Origin: Streptomyces albidoflavus
GTDB taxonomy: Bacteria; Actinomycetota; Actinomycetes; Streptomycetales; Streptomycetaceae
Reading direction: 5' to 3'
DNA length: 64,000 nt
Assembly (NCBI RefSeq): GCF_000719955.1
Contig: NZ_JOII01000023.1
Location: 1-64,000, forward strand
Below the pieces are notes generated by a model. That model had not been told where the DNA came from. It saw only the letters and a program-made list of their open reading frames with translations, and searched no databases. Shown here in pieces: positions 59,421 to 64,000 of this stretch. Each line of letters begins with the position of its first letter. Position 1 is the first letter of the stretch. Position numbers and translations under genes: made by a program.

Positions 59421-59702
59421 ATGAACCGCAGTGAGCTGGTGGCCGCCCTGGCCGACCGCGCCGAGGTGACCCGCAAGGACGCCGACGCCGTGCTGGCCGC
59501 GTTCGCCGAGGTCGTCGGCGACATCGTCTCCAAGGGCGACGAGAAGGTCACCATCCCCGGTTTCCTGACCTTCGAGCGCACCCACCGTGCCGCTCGCACC
59601 GCCCGCAACCCGCAGACCGGCGAGCCGATCCAGATTCCGGCCGGCTACAGCGTCAAGGTCTCCGCGGGCTCCAAGCTCAAGGAAGCCGCCAAGGGCAAGT
59701 AA
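59421..59702 (+). CDS. hupA: Nucleoid-associated protein HU (HupA)
   Basis: A 93-residue DNA-bending dimeric nucleoid protein. The HU fold is complete: NRSELVAALADRAEVTRKDA, VTIPGFLTFERTHRAARTAR, and the arm RNPQTGEPIQIPAGYSVKVS with the intercalating Pro. It lacks the lysine-rich C-terminal tail found in the other streptomycete HU, HupS, so it is the vegetative HupA type. The ATG at 59421 matches the family start; the upstream open frame has no similarity. It is followed by an 18-19-bp terminator and, on the other strand, murA. Confidence 0.97.
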   Translation: MNRSELVAALADRAEVTRKDADAVLAAFAEVVGDIVSKGDEKVTIPGFLTFERTHRAARTARNPQTGEPIQIPAGYSVKVSAGSKLKEAAKGK

Positions 59703-59785
59703 GGCCCGAAGGGCGCGCCAGCCGGCCGCCGCACCGCCCCAGCGGCGGAGAGCGGCAGCCCGTGGACCGCGCGCCGCAGGGACAG

Positions 59786-59828
59786 CGAAGGGGGGCGGCC
59801 ACCCGCAGTGGGTGGCCGCCCCCCTTCG
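59786..59828 (+). terminator. Terminator of hupA
   Basis: Bases 59786-59804 pair perfectly with 59810-59828 (19 bp, 5-nt loop GCAGT), 83 bp after the hupA stop. Confidence 0.85.
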
Positions 59829-59925
59829 GCGTGCCCGGACCCCGGCAGGGCTCTGAGCAGGGCCGTACGCCCGTTCAGGGCCACGCGGCGACCGGGGCGG
59901 GGCCCGGACACCCGCAGCCCCCGCA

Positions 59926-59973
59926 CAGCGCTGAGGCGGCCGTACGCGCCTGCGTACGGCCGCCTCAGCGCTG
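59926..59973 (-). terminator. Terminator of murA
   Basis: Bases 59926-59947 pair perfectly with 59952-59973, a 22-bp stem with a GCCT loop, the longest perfect hairpin here. It starts 30 bp beyond the murA stop. Confidence 0.88.
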
Positions 59974-60003
59974 GTCAGCGGGGCCGGAGCACCGGCCCGG
60001 GGG

Positions 60004-61344
60004 TCAGCCCAGGGCCTTGCCCGGCAGCTCGACCTTGCCGCCCAGCTCGACCAGCTTGTCGAGGAAGTTCTCGTAACCCCGGTTGATCAGGTCGATGCCG
60101 TGCACCCGGGAGGTGCCCTGCGCGGCCAGTGCCGCGATCAGGTACGAGAAGCCGCCGCGCAGGTCGGGGATGACCAGGTCGGCGCCCTGGAGGCGGGTCG
60201 GGCCGGAGACGACCGCCGAGTGCAGGAAGTTCCGCTGGCCGAAGCGGCAGTCCGAGCCGCCCAGGCACTCGCGGTACAGCTGGATGTGGGCACCCATCTG
60301 GTTGAGCGCGGAGGTGAAGCCGAGCCGCGACTCGTAGACCGTCTCGTGGATGATCGACAGGCCGGTGGCCTGGGTCAGCGCCACCACCAGCGGCTGCTGC
60401 CAGTCGGTCTGGAAGCCGGGGTGCACGTCCGTCTCCAGCGCGATGGCGTTGAGCTGGCCGCCCGGGTGCCAGAAGCGGATGCCCTCGTCGTCGATCTCGA
60501 AGGCGCCGCCGACCTTGCGGTAGGTGTTGAGGAAGGTCATCATCGAGCGCTGCTGGGCGCCGCGCACGTAGATGTTGCCCTCGGTGGCCAGCGCGGCCGA
60601 CGCCCAGGAGGCCGCCTCCAGGCGGTCCGGGAGCGCCCGGTGGCGGTAGCCGCCGAGCTTGTCGACACCGGTCACCCGGATGGTCCGGTCGGTGTCCATC
60701 GCGATGATGGCACCCATCTTCTGGAGGACGCAGATCAGGTCCTCGATCTCCGGCTCCACCGCCGCGTTGGACAGCTCGGTGACGCCCTCCGCGAGCACCG
60801 CGGTCAGCAGCACCTGCTCGGTCGCGCCGACCGAGGGGTACGGCAGCTCGATCTTGGTGCCGCGCAGCCGCTGCGGGGCCTCCAGGTACTGGCCGTCCGC
60901 GCGCTTCTCGATCTTCGCGCCGAACTGCCGCAGCACCTCGAAGTGGAAGTCGATCGGCCGGCCGCCGATGTCGCAGCCGCCGAGCCCCGGGATGAAGGCG
61001 TGGCCGAGCCGGTGCAGCAGCGGGCCGCAGAAGAGGATGGGGATGCGCGAGGAGCCGGCGTGCGCGTCGATGTCCGCGACGTTGGCGCTCTCCACGTGCG
61101 ACGGGTCCATGACCAGCTCGCCCGGCTCGTCACCGGGGCGCACGGTCACGCCGTGCAGCTGGAGCAGACCGCGGACCACCCGGACGTCGCGGATGTCGGG
61201 GACGTTGCCCAGCCGGCTCGGGGCGCTGCCGAGCAGCGCGGCGACCATCGCCTTGGGCACGAGGTTCTTCGCGCCACGGACCCGGATCTCGCCCTCCAGC
61301 GGGGTTCCGCCGTGGACCAGCAGTACATCGTCGTTGACGGTCAT
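60004..61344 (-). CDS. murA: UDP-N-acetylglucosamine 1-carboxyvinyltransferase
   Basis: A 446-residue cytoplasmic enzyme catalysing the first committed step of peptidoglycan synthesis, transfer of enolpyruvate from PEP to UDP-GlcNAc. RVRGAKNLVPK holds the Lys-Asn pair, and GGCDIGGRPID carries the catalytic Cys that is also the fosfomycin target. DWQQPLVVALTQATG and RLGFTSALNQMG are the closing conserved blocks. ATG at 61344 begins MTVNDDVLLV; there is only a weak ribosome site. The gene is convergent with hupA, separated by two terminators. Streptomycetes may carry a second murA, so whether this one is the essential copy is not shown. Confidence 0.95.
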   Translation of the reverse strand: MTVNDDVLLVHGGTPLEGEIRVRGAKNLVPKAMVAALLGSAPSRLGNVPDIRDVRVVRGLLQLHGVTVRPGDEPGELVMDPSHVESANVADIDAHAGSSRIPILFCGPLLHRLGHAFIPGLGGCDIGGRPIDFHFEVLRQFGAKIEKRADGQYLEAPQRLRGTKIELPYPSVGATEQVLLTAVLAEGVTELSNAAVEPEIEDLICVLQKMGAIIAMDTDRTIRVTGVDKLGGYRHRALPDRLEAASWASAALATEGNIYVRGAQQRSMMTFLNTYRKVGGAFEIDDEGIRFWHPGGQLNAIALETDVHPGFQTDWQQPLVVALTQATGLSIIHETVYESRLGFTSALNQMGAHIQLYRECLGGSDCRFGQRNFLHSAVVSGPTRLQGADLVIPDLRGGFSYLIAALAAQGTSRVHGIDLINRGYENFLDKLVELGGKVELPGKALG

Positions 61345-61694
61345 GAATCTCGCGTTCCGATGAAAGGGGCAGGGCCGTGCCCGGCACGCGGCGCTCGCCC
61401 GCCGAGGACCGGGCCCGGGCACGCGTGATCCGCCCCGGGCGCCGCTCCTCGGCGGGCGGACACCGCCTGCCACGGCACCAGGCAAGCGTAATGGCCCGCC
61501 ACCCCCCTTGAGTAAGGCCGAGGGGTGCCCGGAAGCGTCATGAATTCGCCACAACACGTACGGTTCGGAACCGGTCGCGGACGGTCACCGGCCCGCGTGC
61601 GCGCCCACCGCGCCTCCGTGCGCCCTGAGCTGCGCACCCACGGATGGCGCGGAGCGCTCCCCGCGCGCACCCCCCATGCGGGATCATGGGCGAC
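61345..61694. other. 350-bp divergent region between murA and yqgE
   Basis: Presumably promoters for murA (minus) and yqgE (plus). No gene is visible. A CCCATG...CATGGG inverted repeat (61673-61678 with 61685-61690) overlaps the first possible start codon of the yqgE-like gene. Confidence 0.4.
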
Positions 61695-62267
61695 ATGACC
61701 GAGGTGTCCTCGCTCACAGGGCGACTGCTCGTGGCCACCCCCGCACTCGCCGACCCGCATTTCGACCGGGCGGTGGTCCTCCTCCTCGACCACGACGCCG
61801 AGGGGTCCCTCGGCGTGGTCCTCAACCGGCCCACCCCGGTCGGGGTCGGCGACATCCTGGAGGGGTGGGGCGAGCTGGCGGGCGACCCCGGCGTCGTCTT
61901 CCAGGGCGGGCCCGTCTCCCTCGACTCCGCCCTCGGCGTCGCCGTCATCCCCGGCGGACCCGGCTGCACGGACCCGCCGCTCGGCTGGCGCCCGGTGCAC
62001 GGCGCGATCGGCCTCGTCGACCTGGAGGCCCCGCCCGAACTCCTCGCCGCCGCCCTCGGCTCCCTGCGGATCTTCGCCGGGTACGCGGGCTGGGGCCCCG
62101 GCCAGCTGGAGGAGGAGCTGGTCCAAGGCGCCTGGTACGTCGTGGAGTCCGAGCCCGGGGACATCTCCGCCCCCCGCCCCGAGGGTCTGTGGCGGGCGGT
62201 CCTGCGCCGCCAGCGCAGCGAGCTGGCGATGATCGCGACCTACCCCGACGACCCCTCGCTGAACTGA
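61695..62267 (+). CDS. YqgE/AlgH family protein
   Basis: A 190-residue cytoplasmic protein (DUF179/UPF0301). TEVSSLTGRLLVATPALADPHF and FDRAVVLLLDHDAEGSLGVVLNRPT are the family signature, followed by VFQGGPVSLDSA and GYAGWGPGQLEEEL. The family is structurally known but without settled function; its AlgH name comes from alginate regulation in Pseudomonas. ATG at 61695 is used; ATG at 61686 adds three residues. No ribosome site is evident. It is followed after 62 bp by a DUF3039 gene. Confidence 0.92.
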   Translation: MTEVSSLTGRLLVATPALADPHFDRAVVLLLDHDAEGSLGVVLNRPTPVGVGDILEGWGELAGDPGVVFQGGPVSLDSALGVAVIPGGPGCTDPPLGWRPVHGAIGLVDLEAPPELLAAALGSLRIFAGYAGWGPGQLEEELVQGAWYVVESEPGDISAPRPEGLWRAVLRRQRSELAMIATYPDDPSLN

Positions 62268-62329
62268 CCCGCCCCCACGCGGCGGGCGCCAGCCCGGGGA
62301 CGCGCCGGGGCTGGGTACCCTTGGACTCC

Positions 62330-62623
62330 ATGAGCACTCTTGAGCCCGAGCGCGGGGCAGGTACGGGGACCCTCGTAGAGCCGACGCCGCAGACCTCCAG
62401 CGGCGACGGCGACCACGAGCGCTACGCCCATTACGTCCAGAAGGACAAGATCATGGCCAGTGCCCTCGACGGCACTCCCGTGGTCGCCCTCTGCGGCAAG
62501 GTCTGGGTCCCCGGGCGGGACCCCAAGAAGTACCCGGTGTGTCCGATGTGCAAGGAGATCTACGAGTCCATGGGCCCGGGCGGCGACAAGGGCAAGGGCG
62601 GCGGGGACAAGGACAAGAAGTAG
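62330..62623 (+). CDS. DUF3039 family small zinc-binding-like protein
   Basis: A 97-residue protein. The conserved core is ERYAHYVQKDKIMASALDGTPVVALCGKVWVPGRDPKKYPVCPMCKEIY (residues ~31-79), with three Cys in C...CPMC, probably a metal site. The C-terminus is Gly/Lys/Asp-rich. TACCCT (62316-62321) ends 8 nt before the ATG at 62330, indicating a possible leaderless mRNA. DUF3039 is conserved in actinobacteria without known role. A long repeat cluster follows. Confidence 0.9.
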   Translation: MSTLEPERGAGTGTLVEPTPQTSSGDGDHERYAHYVQKDKIMASALDGTPVVALCGKVWVPGRDPKKYPVCPMCKEIYESMGPGGDKGKGGGDKDKK

Positions 62624-62780
62624 GGCCGCCCTTTCACCGGGCCCCTCTGCACGTCCTCGACCCCTTTCCCGTATCCCTTTCCCCATCTCCCCATCCCTGC
62701 TCTGCCCGCGCGGACTCGGCCCCCGGGGCGCCCCTTACGGGGGGTGCTGCCGGGGGCTTTTTGCTGGGCTGGGGTGGGGT

Positions 62781-63302
62781 GGCCTCAAGCGCCGGCCGGG
62801 CTCAGTGGCCTCAAGCGCCGGCCGGGCTGATTTTGGCCTCACGCGCCGGCCGGGCTGGAATTGGGCTGGGGTGGGGTGTCCGGCTGTCGACCCGAAGCCC
62901 GGCCGGCGACTGAGGCCGTCGGTGAGCCGCGCTCTGTGGCGGAGTTCGGCTGGCGATTCCTCAAGCCGGGCCGGCGTTTGAGGCCACCGAGCCGGGCCGG
63001 CGTTTGAGGCCATCTGTGACGCGCGCCTTGCGGCGGCCGGTCCGGCCGCGTCGCTCCTGACCGGGCCTCACCCTTCTAGCCCGGCCGGCGCTTGAGGCCG
63101 TCTTTGACGTGCGCGTAGGCGCCGGAGCCCAGCGGGGTCATTCCTAGCCCGGCCGGCGCTTGAGGCCATCTGTGACGCGGGCGCGGGTGTCGGAGCGCAG
63201 CCGGATCGCTCCCAGCCCGGCCGGCGTTTGAGGCCATCTTCAGGCCGCGTGGCGGCGGGGTCGGGCCGCCCCCTTCTCGCAGCCCGGCCGGCGCTTGAGG
63301 CC
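62781..63302. repeat. Cluster B: ten copies of the covarying hairpin element
   Basis: In the ~990-bp gap between the DUF3039 gene and the binding-protein gene are ten copies of the 22-bp element of cluster A. Inverted: 62781-62802, 62807-62828, 62835-62856. Direct: 62896-62917, 62964-62985, 62990-63011, 63078-63099, 63146-63167, 63214-63235, 63281-63302. All ten have GGCC on both sides of the loop, in place of GTCC/GGAC or GCCC/GGGC. Several direct copies share the trailing sequence ATCTGTGACG. Outside the copies, 62624-63510 holds no gene that I can support. Confidence 0.92.
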
Positions 63303-63519
63303 ACCTCGCCGGCCCCGCCCAGGAGGCGCCCGAAGGGCCCCCGGCCCGGCCGCCAGGCCGAGTTCGTTCGTGCCGCGGCCGGAAGCGGCTCAAGCCCCAT
63401 GTGCCCGCGAGGGCCGGACCGGGGGCGCCCCCCGGGTGAACGCCCGCACAGCGCACCCCAGTTGAGAGCGGGAGCTCAACTCCCCCCACCCCCCTGACCC
63501 CCTACTGACGAGTCCCCCC

Positions 63520-63548
63520 TTGTCGGGCGGCGACAGCCGCCCTACGCT
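63520..63548 (+). promoter_or_regulatory. Promoter of the binding-protein gene at the window end
   Basis: TTGTCG (63520-63525) and TACGCT (63543-63548) are separated by exactly 17 bp. Transcription would start near 63555, 60 nt before the ATG. Confidence 0.65.
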
Positions 63549-63574
63549 CCTGCTGTTGTGCAGCGCGAAACAAG

Positions 63575-63593
63575 CGTTGCAGAGAATGCAACG
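63575..63593. promoter_or_regulatory. LacI-type operator
   Basis: CGTTGC-AGAGAAT-GCAACG is a perfect inverted repeat containing TTGCA-N5-TGCAA, a half-site pattern used by LacI-family sugar regulators in streptomycetes. It lies about +20 to +38 from the predicted transcription start, a position suited to repression. Confidence 0.7.
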
Positions 63594-63614
63594 TGCCTAT
63601 GTGAGGGACCCCGG

Positions 63615-64000
63615 ATGAAGCTCCTGCCCCGCCTGGCCGCCCCCGTGGCGGCCCTCGTCCTCGCCGGACTCACCGCCACCGCCTGTGCCCCGCAGACCTC
63701 CGACACCTCCTCCGGCAAGGACGAGAAGACCGGGGACCTCAGGGTCTGGCTCTTCCAGGAGGTCAACAACGGCCCGAAGGCCAAGGTGGTCGACCGGGCC
63801 GTGGCCGCCTACGAGAAGGCCCACCAGGGCAGCAAGGTCGACGTCCAGTACATCCCCGTCGACTCCCGGGCCGAGAAGATCAAGGCCGCCTTCAACGACC
63901 CGAGCAGCGCCCCGGACGTCATCGAGTACGGCAACACCGACACCGCGGGGTACGTCCGCGACGGCGGACTCGCCGACATCAGCGAGGAGTTCGCGGCCTG
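63615..64000 (+). CDS. Sugar ABC transporter substrate-binding lipoprotein (partial, cut by window end)
   Basis: The first 128 codons of a solute-binding lipoprotein. The signal peptide LAAPVAALVLAGLTATACAP has a lipobox with Cys at residue 24. The mature start GDLRVWLFQEVNNGPKAKVV and later APDVIEYGNTDTAGYVRDGG are typical of family 1 carbohydrate-binding proteins. ATG at 63615 has GAGG about 10 nt upstream. A sigma-70-type promoter and a LacI-like operator lie upstream, so expression is probably sugar-induced. The rest of the gene, and likely its permeases, lie beyond 64000. Confidence 0.9.
   Translation, partial: MKLLPRLAAPVAALVLAGLTATACAPQTSDTSSGKDEKTGDLRVWLFQEVNNGPKAKVVDRAVAAYEKAHQGSKVDVQYIPVDSRAEKIKAAFNDPSSAPDVIEYGNTDTAGYVRDGGLADISEEFAA

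Overview
The window is high-GC DNA with strong third-position G+C bias, GTG and TTG starts and many ATGA-coupled genes. Its gene content is that of a Streptomyces chromosome core: a 180-kDa-class NAD glutamate dehydrogenase, pkaA/pkaB Ser/Thr kinases, prfB, ftsE-ftsX, smpB with ssrA (tmRNA), matAB, a HelD-like protein, an ACT-domain malic enzyme, hupA, murA and yqgE. The order agrees with the region I remember upstream of S. coelicolor murA/hupA, read in reverse; I could not check this. The first 74 bases are Illumina Nextera adapter, so position 1 is a contig end and not genome.

Layout. 75-1014: no supported gene, but strong hairpins. 1015-3950: LysR regulator, DUF6459-type gene, DUF6912-type gene, HAD hydrolase. 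4612-9537: giant NAD-GDH. 9624-23685: a cell-surface glycopolymer cluster with galE, an acyltransferase, two methyltransferases, three GT2/CDP-glycerol-glycerophosphotransferase (TagF-type) fusions and a GT4 enzyme. 23870-27398: a sugar ABC importer (binding protein and two permeases, no ATPase). 27741-28767: a frameshifted proC-like gene. 28595-35702: an FHA/FtsK-like ATPase divergent from the kinases pkaA and pkaB. 36407-43105: prfB, a sortase-anchored (LAETG) acidic repeat protein, a zinc-ribbon membrane miniprotein, ftsE-ftsX, a C-terminal processing protease, smpB and tmRNA. 43161-45586: divergent MFS/LysR pair. 45747-50083: matA, matB and an acyltransferase, a poly-N-acetylglucosamine (PNAG) surface polymer operon. 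50222-54572: lipoprotein/secreted protein pair, HemD-OmpR fusion, GNAT, CGNR zinc-finger protein. 54697-59014: helD, a candidate structured small RNA, malic enzyme. 59421-62623: hupA, murA, yqgE, DUF3039. 63615-64000: start of a second sugar-binding lipoprotein, cut by the window end.

Cell-envelope genes dominate: two surface-polymer loci, cell-division ABC genes, MurA, a sortase substrate and several lipoproteins. Trans-translation genes (smpB, ssrA) sit together, and signalling (FHA protein, two kinases) forms a second compact block.

The most unusual signals are: (i) 18 copies of a 22-bp intergenic element in two clusters (35716-36246 and 62781-63302) in which one base pair of a predicted 4-bp stem varies as T:A, C:G or G:C with no mismatch; (ii) three TagF-type fusion proteins in one cluster that keep both active sites, only the polymerase site, or only the GT2 site; (iii) a promoter-to-terminator candidate small RNA at 57160-57301; (iv) a set of genes whose -10 box lies 6-8 nt before the start codon, suggesting leaderless mRNAs; and (v) an apparent frameshift in the proC-like gene.
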